53,974 nucleotides of DNA from NCBI GenBank assembly GCA_001312645.1, contig BBEG01000003.1, forward strand, positions 1-53,974, read 5' to 3'. Positions 19,577-29,828 of the stretch are shown one piece after another. The notes below the pieces were generated by a model. That model searched no databases. It was not told where the DNA came from and worked only from the letters and a program-made list of their open reading frames with translations. This DNA comes from Rhodococcus sp. JCM 9791. Lineage in GTDB: Bacteria > Actinomycetota > Actinomycetes > Mycobacteriales > Mycobacteriaceae. The stretch's first letter is position 1, and each line of letters opens with the position of its first letter. The translations under genes and the position numbers were made by a program.

Positions 19577-21057
19577 TCAGCTCCGCGACCAGGTGCGGCG
19601 GATGACCTTGCCTGTGGGGGTGCGGGGCAGATCGTCGACGAAGACGACATCGTCCGGGGTACGGGAGCCGCGCACTTGTCGTCGGGCCCAGCTCCGGACT
19701 TCGTCAGCGGTCAGGCTGCTGCCGGCGACCCGGACCACGGCCGCGGTGATCCGCTCGCCCCACTCGTCGTCGGGGAGGCCGACGACAGCGACGTCGGAGA
19801 CGTCCGGGTGGGTCAGGACGGCATCCTCGACCTCGGCGGGCGCGATGTTCTCGCCTCCTCGGATGATCGTGTCGTCGGCTCGTCCTTCGATGAACAGGTA
19901 GCCGGCACGGTCGAGGCGTGCTCGGTCGTTGGTGGGGAACCAGCCGTCGTCGTCGAGGACCGATCCATGCTCCAGATACTGCCCCGAGACTTGGGCGCCG
20001 CGGACCCAGAGCAGACCGGTCGCTCCGGGCGCGGCGGGTGTGCCGTCCTCGTTGCGGAGCAGGACCTCGATGCCGGGAACGGGACGTCCGACGGAGGTGA
20101 GCCGGCCCCGGACGGCCGGATCGTCGGCGGCCAACGCTGCGCGGTGATCGTCGGGGCCGAGGAGCGCGATCGTCGAACTGGTCTCCGTCAGACCGTATGC
20201 ATTGACGAATCCGGTATCGGGAAATGCGACCAGGGCGCGTTCGAGGACCGGTAGAGGCATCCGGCTCCGCCGTACGCGATAGATCGCAAGTCGGGGGTGC
20301 CGGAGGGTGCGCCGTCGAGATGGTCCACGACCCTCGTCAGCATGGTGGGAACCACCATGGCGCTGCTGATCCGCTCGGTCCGGACCAGGTCGAGCCAGGC
20401 TTCGGGCGAGAAGGAGGCCAGGTAGACCATCCGGCGCCCGGCATAGACGTTGGTGAGGATCGTTCCCATGCCGGCGATGTGGTACGGCGGGGTGCTGACC
20501 AATGCGGCGTCGGTTGCGCCTGCGTTACCCAGGTCGACGGTCTGCAGCACGTAGGAAATCAGGTTGGAGTGCCTGAGCAGCACTCCCTTGGGGGCCGACG
20601 TGGTACCGCTGGTGAAGAGGATTACCGCCACTGCCTCCTCGTCGACCTCGGCGGACACGCCTGATGGTTTTGCGGCGACGAGGCGAGAGGTGAAGTCGTC
20701 GACGGACATTGCGGTGATCTCGGTGCCGGCGAATGTCCCCAGGTAACTGTCGTCGGCGACGACGACCGGCCGGTCGAGGCGTCGTACCAGAGCAAGGAGT
20801 TGATCGCCGGGCAGTCGGTAATTGAGCGGTGCGATGGGGAGTCCCGCCCAGGCGGAGGAGAAGGCCAGGACAGGCAGCGGCGGTCCGTTGGTGCCCACGA
20901 ACACGACCGTTCCCGCGTCGAGGTCCGTGAGTACTCGGCTGCCGCGAGCGGCTTGTTCTCTCAATTCGAGGTAGGTGGTGCCGTCGTGTGAAGGGCCGAG
21001 GGCTATGCGGTCGGGGTGGCTGATGTTTGCCATGTCAAGGATCGTTGTCAGATTCAT
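19577..21057 (-). CDS. acyl-CoA synthetase, AMP-binding (frameshifted)
   Basis: About 493 aa. ILFTSGTTSAPKGVLLRHSN (phosphate loop), PPYHIAGMGTILTNVYAG, NAYGLTETSSTIAL (A5), GYLFIEGRADDTIIRGGENI (hinge) and LPRTPTGKVIRR (C-terminal Lys). One base missing near 20262, after IAYGGA. ATG follows GGAGG. It is divergent from an acyl-CoA dehydrogenase gene, and 160 bp upstream of the ABC transporter on the same strand. Probably activates the acid handled by one or both neighbours. Confidence 0.88.
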
Positions 21058-21105
21058 GCGGGCCTCCGGAGCGTTCGGGGTGTGGCATGGACGTAATAAC
21101 CTCTA

Positions 21106-21127
21106 AACATAGACATGTATAGATGTT
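21106..21127. promoter_or_regulatory. AT-rich dyad in ligase/dehydrogenase divergent promoter
   Basis: AACAT (21106-21110) and ATGTT (21123-21127) flank TAGACATGTATAG-like AT-rich sequence in an otherwise GC-rich 155-bp divergent region. Candidate operator and promoter core for the acyl-CoA synthetase and acyl-CoA dehydrogenase genes. The GntR regulator encoded at 22583 is a possible ligand. Confidence 0.3.
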
Positions 21128-21212
21128 TTGTGTACGTTTGCGCTAGCCGTTGGGGGCGGCATTGACCATTCCGTGTGGCACGTGAGCCACCCGTATCGAT
21201 GAGGACCATGCG

Positions 21213-22536
21213 ATGGCCTGGGATTTCTCCACCGACCCTGATTTCGAACAGAAACTCACCTGGATGCGGGAATTCGTAGAGCGGGAGATCCTTCCGCTGG
21301 AGACACTCGGTGAGCGCTTTCGTGGGCGCGAGGGGCGTGCCGACTACCTACGTTTGATTCAACCGCTCAAGCAACAGGTCAAGGATCAGGGGCTCTGGGC
21401 CGCTCATCTCCCCTCCTCCATGGGAGGAGCCGGCTACGGTCAGGTCAAGCTCGGTCTGATGCACGAGATCCTCGGACGCTCACACCTGGCCCCTCACATC
21501 TTCGGCAACAACGCCCCTGACTCCGGCAATACCGAACTGCTGGCCTTGGGAGCGACCGAACAGCAGCGCAAGAAATACCTCGAACCGCTCCTGGCCGGCG
21601 AGCTCACCTCTAGCTACTCGATGACCGAGCCCGGCGCCGGCGCGACCCGAAACTGATGGCTGCCACCGCCTCCCTCGACGGCGACGAGTGGGTGATCGAC
21701 GGGCACAAGTGGTTCATCACGAATGCTGCGCTGGCCGACTTCCACATCGTGATGGTGCGAACCGAATTCGGTGAGGACGTCCGCCCGCACAAGGCCTTCT
21801 CGATGATCCTGGTGGACTCGGGGACTCCGGGCCTCGAGGTGGTACGCAATATCCCGACGATGGCCGAGCCGGACGTCCGTGACGACGACTACGGCGGTCA
21901 CGCCGAGGTGGTCTACCGCAACGTCCGCGTGCCCGAGGAGAACCTGATCGGCGAGCGCGGCGGCGGATTCGCTCTCGCACAGGGCCGTCTCGGCCCCGGC
22001 CGGATCCACCACGCAATGCGTTGGGTAGGACAGAGTCAACGTGCTTTCGACATGCTCTGCGAGCGGGCCGTGAGCAGAAATGCCCACGGATCGTTGCTCA
22101 GCGACAAGCAGATGATCCAGGACTGGGTCGCCGAGTCGTATGCGGCGATGCAGGCTGCGCGTCTACTCACCCTGCAGGCGGCGTGGCGGATGGATCGCCT
22201 CCACGACGAGGGGCGTCCCTACAGCGACGCCCGCCTCGACATCGGCATGATCAAGTTCTGGGGCGGCCGCGTTCTCTACGACGTACTCGACCGCGCGATC
22301 CAGGTCCACGGCGCATTGGGCTACTCGTCCGACCTCCCGCTCGAGTACATGTACCGCCGCGCGCGCGCCGCCCGTCTGTACGACGGCCCGGACGAGGTGC
22401 ACAAGGTCACCGTGGCCCGACTGCTGATGCGAGAGTACGAGCCGCGTGAGGTTCCCCGCGAGCACGTGCCCACCCGGCGGCCGATGCCGAGAAGAAGTTT
22501 TCCACCCTCCTGGAGCAGGTCGCGCTCAACGCATGA
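21213..22536 (+). CDS. acyl-CoA dehydrogenase (two frame breaks)
   Basis: FAD-dependent acyl-CoA dehydrogenase of about 441 aa. SSMGGAGYGQVKLGLMHEIL, SYSMTEPGAG (FAD/substrate signature 1, where the first base is missing near 21648), GHKWFITNA, IQVHGALGYSSDLPLEYMYR (signature 2) and a C-terminus EKKFSTLLEQVALNA in a third frame after a second break near 22475. Length and sequence resemble the FadE-like enzymes acting on bulky or branched acyl-CoAs. Introduces an alpha-beta double bond in CoA thioesters; electrons go to ETF. Divergent from acyl-CoA synthetase, followed by a GntR regulator. Confidence 0.9.
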
Positions 22537-22582
22537 GACGTTGTGGTTGGGACGCAGGAATCTGATGCGAGGAGTCGGGCAC

Positions 22583-23389
22583 ATGAAACAACCCACCGGA
22601 GTCGAAGGCGAACGCGTGCGACGCGGCAACCCGACGTTGCTGAACCCGCTGCCGCAGCGTATGCGTCCGCTCAAACTCGCCGAGGTGCTGGCGCGCGCGA
22701 TTGTGGAGGCGATGCTCGACGACGGCGTCGAGCCGGGTGATGTGCTGCCCTCCGAAGTCACGATGATGGCGAACTACGGCGTCGCCCGGACCACCCTGCG
22801 CGAGGCGCTGCGAATACTGGAAGCGCAGGGACTGGTCGTGGTCAAACAGGGCCGCGGTGGCGGACCGGTGATGGCAGCTGTGGACGCCTCGGACCTGGGG
22901 CGTACCTCGGCGCTGTACTACCGGCTAGCGGGCGCGACCTACCGCGAACTGGCCGAGTCGAAGGTCGCGCTCGAGCCGTGGTTGGCCGACCTCGCTGCGC
23001 GGCGCTCCGATCCGGAGGAGGCGCGCAGCCAGCTGCTGGCCACCTTCGGGGAAGGGGATCCGGACGCCGATGATGCTGTACAACCACGCGGAATATGGCG
23101 TGCCACACCGCAATTCCACGAGACAGTCTACGCGCTGAGTGGGAACCTCGTGCTGAGTACCTCGGTGAGTGCCATGTCGGCGATCTTCCGTGAGCAGGTG
23201 CTCGGAGCGATCGACCTCTCGTCCAAGCACGACGACTTCTTCGACGCTCATCGCCAGATCGCGGCGGCAATCATCGAAGGTCGTCCCGAGGACGCCCATC
23301 GACTCTCACACGAGCATCAACAGGACATCAACGACTACTGCGAGGAGCGGGTCCCCGAACTCCTCGATCGAGTCATCGAATGGCGCTAA
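22583..23389 (+). CDS. GntR family regulator, FadR/FCD type
   Basis: Intact 268-aa regulator. N-terminal winged helix: LAEVLARAIVEAMLDDGVEP, LPSEVTMMANYGVARTTLRE, GLVVVKQGRGGGPVM; C-terminal all-helical FCD effector domain with FHETVYALSGN and the late histidine AHRLSHEHQQD, which could coordinate metal. Start ATG 22583 follows GAGGAG; the frame is open upstream into the dehydrogenase. Such proteins usually repress acid or acyl-CoA catabolic genes and are released by the acid or its CoA ester. Likely controls its own cluster. Confidence 0.88.
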   Translation: MKQPTGVEGERVRRGNPTLLNPLPQRMRPLKLAEVLARAIVEAMLDDGVEPGDVLPSEVTMMANYGVARTTLREALRILEAQGLVVVKQGRGGGPVMAAVDASDLGRTSALYYRLAGATYRELAESKVALEPWLADLAARRSDPEEARSQLLATFGEGDPDADDAVQPRGIWRATPQFHETVYALSGNLVLSTSVSAMSAIFREQVLGAIDLSSKHDDFFDAHRQIAAAIIEGRPEDAHRLSHEHQQDINDYCEERVPELLDRVIEWR

Positions 23390-23429
23390 GCCGCACCGAC
23401 GCGGCCAGGGGCGAGGTGAAAGGACTGGA

Positions 23430-23926
23430 GTGAGCACGGAACTTGATCTGGCGATGCTGCTGCTGCGGGTCGCGTTGGGAGTCATGCTCATCGCGCACGG
23501 CGCGAACAAGATTCTCGGTACCGGTGGGATGGATGCGACCGCGGGCTGGTTCGAATCGCTCGGACTGCGTCCAGGTCACCTTCATGCCAGGCTGGCATCA
23601 TTTACCGAGATCGGCGCCGGCGCACTGATTCTGGTGGGGCTGGCCACCACTGTTGCCTCCGCGGCTTCATAGGTCTGATGCTGGTGGCGACCTTCACCGA
23701 CCATCGCGGCAAGGGCTACTTCGTGTTCAATGGCGGATGGGAATACACCGTCCTGGTGGCTGCCGTGGCTGTCGTGCCCGCCCTGGTGGGCCCGGGCCGC
23801 TGGTCGCTCGATCACATGTACGGCGTGGACACCTTCGGTTTCGGTTGGGCGTGCGCCGCCGTCGCCGCCGGTGTGTTCGCAGCCGCCGGCCTGATGGCCA
23901 CCTGTTACCGACCGCAAACCACGTAG
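23430..23926 (+). CDS. DoxX family membrane protein (frameshifted)
   Basis: About 165 aa with four hydrophobic helices. Family pattern LLLRVALGVMLIAHGANKI, LASFTEIGAGALILVGLAT, and after a missing base near 23672, FIGLMLVATFTDHRGKGYF then GGWEYTVLVAAVAV. GTG start follows AAAGGA. DoxX proteins are small quinone- or redox-linked membrane proteins, often next to oxygenase or thiosulfate-oxidation genes. Here it sits between a GntR regulator and a flavin reductase. Confidence 0.85.
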
Positions 23927-23978
23927 CAGTGCGGCATCTTCCGCAGTGCCAATATCAGGACGAGATGGAAGGCAAGCT

Positions 23979-24470
23979 ATGACTGCACAGCTCGAGACCG
24001 ATATCCAGCACGATTTCCGTCAGGCAATGGCCTCGGTAGCGACTCCGGTATCCGTCGTGACCACAACGTGGGACGACGAACACTACGGAGCAACCGTGAG
24101 TGCGTTTTCGTCGCTCTCCATGGACCCACCCATGGTTCTGGTCTCGCTCGACCGGCGTTCCGCCTTGCTCACGGCAATACGTTCTGCGGGAAGGTTCGGC
24201 CTCAACATCCTGGCGGTGTCGCAGGCATCGACCGCGTTGCAGTTTGCCTCCAGCCGGGGTGTCGGGAAGTTCGACGGCGTTGTTTGGCGACCGGATGCGG
24301 GGCTTCCCCGACTCGATGGCGCTCTGAGCTGGCTGGCATGCGACCTGGTCGAGCTGGTACAAGGCGGGGACCACGTCATCGCGCTGGGTGCGGTGGCGTC
24401 GGTGGAGACCGGTGAGGGATTCCCGCTGACCTATCACCGGAGGATCTTCGGTACTCACCTCGCGTTGTAG
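23979..24470 (+). CDS. flavin reductase family protein (HpaC/HsaB-like)
   Basis: Intact 163-aa NAD(P)H:flavin oxidoreductase of the split-barrel flavin-reductase family. FRQAMASVATPVSVVTTTWD, ATVSAFSSLSMDPPMVLVSL (flavin-binding segment), GRFGLNILAVSQ, and GGDHVIALGAVASVE plus the C-terminal YHRRIFG. GGAAGG precedes the ATG. Such proteins supply FADH2 or FMNH2 to two-component monooxygenases. No oxygenase is adjacent, but an HsaA-like oxygenase component lies at 39235 on the same strand, a plausible partner (inference). Confidence 0.9.
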   Translation: MTAQLETDIQHDFRQAMASVATPVSVVTTTWDDEHYGATVSAFSSLSMDPPMVLVSLDRRSALLTAIRSAGRFGLNILAVSQASTALQFASSRGVGKFDGVVWRPDAGLPRLDGALSWLACDLVELVQGGDHVIALGAVASVETGEGFPLTYHRRIFGTHLAL

Positions 24471-24476
24471 CCGAAG

Positions 24477-24503
24477 GAAACTTTCCCGCTCAGTAAAAGT
24501 TTC
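24477..24503. promoter_or_regulatory. inverted repeat upstream of MarR gene
   Basis: GAAACTTT (24477-24484) and AAAGTTTC (24496-24503), perfect 8-bp arms, 11-nt spacer, in the 80-bp gap between flavin reductase and marR-type gene. No U-tract follows, so an operator for the MarR regulator is more likely than a terminator. Confidence 0.4.
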
Positions 24504-24550
24504 TGCCCGCAATAATTGCCATAGAGAACAAGGTGTGATCTTCTTGATCT

Positions 24551-25071
24551 ATGGCCTCAGTCACATCTGTACAGATCGAGAATCGTGACACCGCTGTCGC
24601 CGGCGTTCTCGATGCCTGGGTACGCGCTGCTCGGGCTTTCGCTGCCGCAGGGGTATACCCCGTGGCCACCGGAATTCCCGGTGTCCAGCTCGACCGCCCC
24701 GCTTACACGATGCTCCGTGAACTCGATCAGCGCGGACCTCGTCGGCTCGGAGATCTGGCGTCGGCAAGCAATCTCGGTGTCTCACACGCCAGCCGCCTAG
24801 TGGAAGGTCTCGTCCGGGAAGGTTTGGTGGAGCGCACTATTCCGACGGGAGATCGCCGCGTGACGATCCTGGCGGTGACACCAGAAGCAGTCGAGTTGCA
24901 AGTAAGGTCGAGCGGCAGTTCCGCGGCTTGATCACTGATCGTCTGGCTGGATTCGACGAGCGGGAGATCATCGACTTCGCAACGTTGTTCCAGCGTTTCG
25001 CCGGCGAACTCGTTACGTGGTCCGGCGCGACGTCCCGCGGAAGTGAATCGGAGGCAAGCGCTGCTGGGTAG
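24551..25071 (+). CDS. MarR family transcriptional regulator (frameshifted)
   Basis: About 173 aa. Winged helix: YTMLRELDQRGPRRLGDLAS, NLGVSHASRLVEGLVREGLV, PTGDRRVTILAVTPEAVEL (wing with the conserved DxR). One base missing near 24905; the C-terminal helix FRGLITDRLAGFDEREI continues in the next frame. The start ATG lacks a strong ribosome-binding site. The inverted repeat 50 bp upstream suggests autoregulation. MarR proteins commonly sense phenolic or aromatic acids. Confidence 0.85.
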
Positions 25072-25203
25072 GGGGCATGTATGACGATGCCTACCTCCCC
25101 ATCTGACTTCCTTCTGTCCTCGTAGTTCCATCACCTGTTTTACCTTCCTGCACAAGCCTTCTCGATCCTGGATGGCTTGACGTAAATTGCAAACCGGATA
25201 TTC

Positions 25204-25235
25204 TATGCATATATCGAAGCAATGTTAATGATTGC
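25204..25235. promoter_or_regulatory. palindromes in IclR promoter region
   Basis: TATGCATA (25204-25211) is a perfect palindrome, and GCAAT (25219-25223) with ATTGC (25231-25235) forms a 17-bp dyad ending 13 bp before the IclR start codon. The location suggests autoregulation. Confidence 0.35.
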
Positions 25236-25247
25236 CTAGGAGTGGTC

Positions 25248-26121
25248 ATGACTATCTTGCAAAACACCCCTGAAGACGTCGCGATGGACACTGTTCCGCG
25301 CCGTTCGGGAGGGCATCGCTCGGTGCTGGGCCGCGCCGCAGTGGTGATAGATGCGTTCGACGACGGACGTGCGCTTTCCCTCGATGACCTGACCGCACGC
25401 ACCGGCCTTCCTCGTTCCACCGTCTATCGCCTGGCCGAACAGTTGCGTGATGTCGGCTGGATCGAACGAGTCTCGGCCGGCTACCGAATCGGCTTGCGCC
25501 TCTTCGAGGTCGGTGGCCTCGCTGCAGATGCGACGAGACTGCGGACGCAGGCCTGTACCTGGCTTTTTCAGGCGCAGCAGCAGTGTGCCAGATCGTGCAC
25601 CTGGGCATCCTGGACGGCGACGAGGTCGTCTATATCGATAAGGTCGGCCCGGCACGCAGTGACGTACCAACGCGTATCGGTGGCCGTTTGCCGGCTACTG
25701 GACCGCGGTTGGCCGTGCAATGCTGTCCGCGCAGCCGGAGGAGGCGTGGCAGCGCATCCTCGCTGATACAGCTACCATCTTCGCTCGCCCGGGCGCGCCC
25801 AGCCTGAAGTCGATTCTGGAGACCGCGCGGCGAACCGGGATCGCTAGTGACTTCGGTGATTCCGTCAGAGGACTGGCATGTGTCGCCGCCCCGATTATCG
25901 CCTCTTCGGGGGTCGTCGGCGCTGTCTCCATCACTGGGCCGATCAGCACCAACAGGGCAACACTTCAGGTGCATGCGCGCATCGTCAAGCAGACGGCCGA
26001 GTCAATTGCGAGCTGCCTGATTCCCGCGGTACCGACCAGTCGGGGCGGCGGAGTTCGGGGCGCCGGCGAACTCCAGGAGCCGGTACAGGCCGATCTGGCC
26101 GGTTACGTACGCGCGTTGTGA
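25248..26121 (+). CDS. IclR family transcriptional regulator (two frame breaks)
   Basis: About 291 aa. N-terminal helix-turn-helix: VLGRAAVVIDAFDDG, LSLDDLTARTGLPRSTVYRL, GWIERVSAGYRIGLRLFEVG; effector domain: HLGILDGDEVVYIDKVG, TAVGRAMLSAQPEE, SVRGLACVAAPIIASSG and VGAVSITGP. Bases are missing near 25545 and 25695. ATG at 25248 follows AGGAG. IclR regulators usually activate or repress aromatic or organic-acid catabolism. Targets may include the divergent importer genes downstream or the 33-54 kb cluster (inference). Confidence 0.88.
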
Positions 26122-26242
26122 CGTACGACCCGCGAATCAGCCCGCGACCCATTCGTCATCCGGTCCCGGACATCGGGCGGTTGACATATCCGTAGGTGCT
26201 ATCCACCTCGACTTATCCACTATCGCTTGGAGGTTCGTCACC

Positions 26243-26635
26243 ATGGTCTGTCCTTCCGAGGCCGTTCGTGTCAGCTTGGATGCCAAGCTGGCCGAGTCGT
26301 TCCGCAGGGGCACCGAGTTACCCGAGGGTTGCCGAATCGAGATCGCAGACGACCGGCTGTGGTTTCTTTTTCCGGAGTCGGACTTCATGCTCCAGACCCG
26401 GCCTGCAGATGAGCTCGATGTCGTCCACTTGATCTTCTCGGTGGCCGTTCGTGCGCCCGAGCCCTCCCTGGAGACCTGGTGGGACAAGTGGTCGATATCG
26501 ATCGACCGCGGCGACCAGGTCGAAGTGGCTCGTCGGGAGATTCTGGCCGGCCGAAAGATGATCCTGCGTATGCTCGAAGAGCGCTTCGGCGCCAGATACC
26601 ACAGCGAGGGATCTGCGGTACGAGTAGGCGAGTGA
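26243..26635 (+). CDS. hypothetical protein, 130 aa
   Basis: Intact, well-initiated gene (GGAGG 9 nt before ATG) of no family I recognise. It is acidic/basic-mixed and aromatic-rich: RIEIADDRLWFLFPESDFML, SLETWWDKWSISIDRGD, and a C-terminal helix EVARREILAGRKMILRMLEE. No signal peptide, membrane segment or cysteine motif. It follows the IclR regulator on the same strand and is convergent with the ABC ATPase genes. It might be a small ligand-binding or regulatory protein; no function assigned. Confidence 0.65.
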   Translation: MVCPSEAVRVSLDAKLAESFRRGTELPEGCRIEIADDRLWFLFPESDFMLQTRPADELDVVHLIFSVAVRAPEPSLETWWDKWSISIDRGDQVEVARREILAGRKMILRMLEERFGARYHSEGSAVRVGE

Positions 26636-26673
26636 GACGACCCGGTGGCGAAGGTTCGGCCACCGAGAGCGAA

Positions 26674-27662
26674 TCAGACGTGGTGGCAGGCGACGTAATG
26701 GTCGGCGTCCACCTCGCGCAGCAGTGGCTCCTCTGCCGCGCACTGATCCGTAGCAAGCGGGCAGCGTGTGCGGAAGCGGCATCCGGACGGAGGGTTCAGG
26801 GGAGAGGGAAGGTCGCCCTCGATCGTCGGGGTCGCCTCGGCTTCGCCCCGGAGGACGTCGGGATCGGGTATGGAAGACAGCAGCAGACGCGAGTACGGAT
26901 GCCGTGCTTGGTTTTCCATGTCTCGGCTGGGCGCGATCTCGCACACCTTTCCCAGATACATCACCATCACGCGGTCGCTGATGTTCTTGACCACGGCCAT
27001 GTTGTGGGCAATGAAGATCATGGTCAGGCCGAACTCGGTCTTCGTCTGCTCGAGTAGGTTGAGAATCTGTGCCTGAACCGAAACGTCGAGGCTGGACACC
27101 GGCTCGTCGCAGATGAGCACTTTCGGCTCGAGCATCATGCGCGCGCGATGCACACGCGCTGGCACTGACCGCCCGACAGTTCGCCGGGCAGGCGATCCCA
27201 CACCATGTCCGGATCCAGGCCGACCGCGCGCAGCAGTTCGCGTCCCCGTTTCTCCAGGGCCTCTCTGTTCTGCCGTCCCCACATTCGGGGCCCCTCGGTC
27301 ACCAGGTGCTTGACCTTACGACGTGGGTTCAGTGATGAGATGGGATCCTGCATGATCATCTGCATCTTGGCCCGAAACTTGCGTAGCGCAGCCGAGCTCA
27401 GCGTCGTCAGTTCCGTCCCGTCGATCTCGACACTGCCTGTCTTCGGGGCCGGCAGCTGCATCACGGCCCGGCCGGCCGTGGACTTGCCGCAACCGGATTC
27501 CCCGACGATTCCGAGAGTCTCGCCCGGCAACAGATCGAAGCTGATGTCGGATACCGCGAACACCGTCTGATGACGACCAGCGGGAAACTCGACCACCAGG
27601 TTCTCGACGGACAGCACAGGCTTGTCGTCCTTGCGCAGATGTGCAACTCCACTACCGGCCAT
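26674..27662 (-). CDS. ABC transporter ATP-binding protein, oligopeptide type, OppF/DppF-like (frameshifted)
   Basis: About 329 aa. Walker A GESGCGKST, QDPISSLNPRRKV, signature LSGGQCQRV, Walker B VLICDEP, D-loop SSLDVSVQAQ, switch IAHN (His of the H-loop), and the C-terminal oligopeptide-transporter extension with HPYSRLLLSSIPDP and the Cys-containing GCRFRTRCPLATDQC. One base missing near 27145 right after the signature. ATG start overlaps the stop of the upstream ATPase gene (TGATG). Energises import with the partner ATPase. Confidence 0.9.
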
Positions 27663-28734
27663 CAGATTTTCTCCACTTCCAGCACGCGATCGTCGACATC
27701 TCCAACGCGGGGCATTCCGAGCTCGGCCACACTGAGACCGCCCAGGGGGAAGTGGCAAGCCACTTCATGTGGATGGCCGACCGCGCCGGTGCCCGAGGAC
27801 GCATCCAGGCCGGGCACGACTTCGCGGCATTTCTGTTGCGCGTATTTGCAGCGGGACGCGAACGCGCACCCCTCAGGTGGTCTCGTCATGTCCGGCAGGC
27901 CACCGTCGATGGATTCGAGTCGTGTGTGAGGTTCCTGTTCGAGGCGGGGAACCGCCGCGAGCAGCGCCTCGGTGTAGGGATGCCGCGGGCGGGCGAACAA
28001 CTGCTGGGTCGGGGCGGTCTCGACGATCCGGCCTGCGTACATCACTGCAACCCGGTCGGTCTGCCCGGCAACGACTCCCAAATCGTGGCTGATCAGGATG
28101 CCTGCCATGTGCATCTCCGACCGCAGGGATTCGAGCAGCTCGAGGATCTGCTTCTGGACGGTCACATCGAGGGCGGTGGTGGTTCATCGGCAATGATCAG
28201 CTTGGGGTCGCAGGCCAGGGCCATCGCGATCACCACTCGCTGGCGCATGCCGCCCGATAATTCGTGGGGGTACTGGTCGATGCGCCGGGTCGGTTCGGGG
28301 ATCCGGACCTTGCGTAGCAGTTCGATCGCCCGCTCGCGCGCCCGCGCCTTGTCGAGCCCGAGATGGGCGCGCAAGGACTCGGTGATGTGCGTGCCGATCT
28401 TCTTGAATGGGTTGAGCGCCGACATCGGGTCTTGGAACACCATCGCGATGTCGTTTCCCCAGAGCTGTTGCTGCTCCTTGCGGGTCAGCGTCTGCATGTC
28501 GTGGCCTTCGAAGAGCACTTGCCCCGTGACTGTGGTGTTTCCGCCGTGCGAGACGAGTCCCATGATGGTCTGCCCTAGCACGGACTTCCCGGACCCCGAT
28601 TCGCCCACGAGTCCCAGTGTCTCGCCGGCCTCGATCTGGAGGCAGACCTGCTCGACTGCTCTGAGCCGGCCACGCTTGGTGCGGAACCGTGTGGATACCT
28701 CTTTTACCGTTAGCAGCGGGGCTTCGTGTGTCAC
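27662..28734 (-). CDS. ABC transporter ATP-binding protein, oligopeptide type, OppD/DppD-like (frameshifted)
   Basis: About 357 aa. Walker [25 protein letters not shown], signature LSGGMRQRV, Walker B LIIADEP, then after a missing base near 28180, [25 protein letters not shown] and the C-terminal [14 protein letters not shown] with [15 protein letters not shown]. Order D-then-F matches Dpp/Opp operons. GTG start overlaps the permease stop (GTGA), so translation is coupled. Confidence 0.9.
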
Positions 28735-29828
28735 AGTTTCACCTCCCGAGTACCGCCGGTGCGCTTCTGCGCTTTTTCACCGACGAGGTTGAGCGAGAAC
28801 ACCGTCAGGAACAGGAACAGGCCAGGAACCCAGACGATGTGAGGATGTTGCTCGAAGACGGTTCCCTGACCCTCCGAGATCATGTTTCCCCATGTCGGGG
28901 TCGGCGGTTGGATACCCAGCCCGAGAAAGCTGAGCGATGCTTCCGCGACGATCATCGCTGAGATGAGAACCATGCCCATCGAGGCGAGGGGAAGTGCGAC
29001 GTTGGGTGCGATCTCTCGCAGCATCACCCGCAGCCGAGTGGCGCCCATGGCCCTGGCTGCCAGAACGAACTCTCGTTGGGAGAACACCAGAGTGTTGGCT
29101 CTGGCTATCCGCGCCATGGTGGGTATCGCGAGGATGGACAACGCGAACGAGATGTTGCGCAGGTTCGGTTCGAGGACGGAGGCGAGTGCAATCAGCAAGA
29201 TCAGCGAAGGAACAGCGAGCAGCGAGTTCGTGAGCACCCCGACGATCCGGTCGATCTTGCCACCGAAATAGCCGGCGACGATACCGATCGCGCCACCGAC
29301 GATCATTCCGAGCAGCACTGCGGAGAGTGCGACTGCCAGCGAGTACCGAGCCCCGTAGATCGACCGGGCGAGCAGGTCGAGACCGAAGTTGTTGGTGCCG
29401 AGTGGGTGTGTGGAGAACAGGCTCGGCTGGGCATAGCTCGCCGAAGTGAGCGTCTTGGCGGTGTCCTCGTGCTCGGCCAACGGCATAAGCGGGGCGAGCA
29501 GAGCCATCGTGATCAGTACGGCGAGCCATGCGCAGGACAGGATGAAGGACAGGTCGAAGTCGGATCCGAATCTGGCCAGACCGAGTCTTCGCACGCCCAT
29601 GTAGAGCGCCACGAGACCGGCCAGGATGACCAGCACGCGGGCCACCGTGATGAGTGACGGAGTCAACCCGAGTCCGACTGCGAGCACGCCCACTACGGTG
29701 AGGACGGCCCCAGCGCGGTACAGATTTCGCCGTTCGCCTACGTCCGACGGTTCGGCTACGGCTTCCGGGCGTGCGTCGTCCAGGGCCGTGGTGGTGTCGG
29801 CAGGCATCTCGATAGTCGTCTCAGACAT
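28731..29828 (-). CDS. ABC transporter permease, OppC/DppC-like
   Basis: Intact 365 aa. An N-terminal extension with two extra hydrophobic segments (about residues 40-85) precedes the usual OppC core; the core has the transmembrane domain with coupling segment REFVLAARAMGATRLRVMLR and EIAPNVALPLASMGM, and C-terminal GLGIQPPTPTWGNMI, a strong OppC/DppC signature. ATG overlaps the 3' end of the OppB-like gene. Partners with OppB-like permease. Confidence 0.92.
   Translation of the reverse strand: MSETTIEMPADTTTALDDARPEAVAEPSDVGERRNLYRAGAVLTVVGVLAVGLGLTPSLITVARVLVILAGLVALYMGVRRLGLARFGSDFDLSFILSCAWLAVLITMALLAPLMPLAEHEDTAKTLTSASYAQPSLFSTHPLGTNNFGLDLLARSIYGARYSLAVALSAVLLGMIVGGAIGIVAGYFGGKIDRIVGVLTNSLLAVPSLILLIALASVLEPNLRNISFALSILAIPTMARIARANTLVFSQREFVLAARAMGATRLRVMLREIAPNVALPLASMGMVLISAMIVAEASLSFLGLGIQPPTPTWGNMISEGQGTVFEQHPHIVWVPGLFLFLTVFSLNLVGEKAQKRTGGTREVKL

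Noticed and set aside
21414-21430. Palindrome CTCCTCCATGGGAGGAG
   Set aside because: Lies inside the acyl-CoA dehydrogenase gene, encoding the conserved SMGGAG segment; coding explanation suffices.
26644-26664. GGTGGC/GCCACC hairpin between convergent genes
   Set aside because: Only 6-bp stem and no U-tract; too weak to call a terminator.
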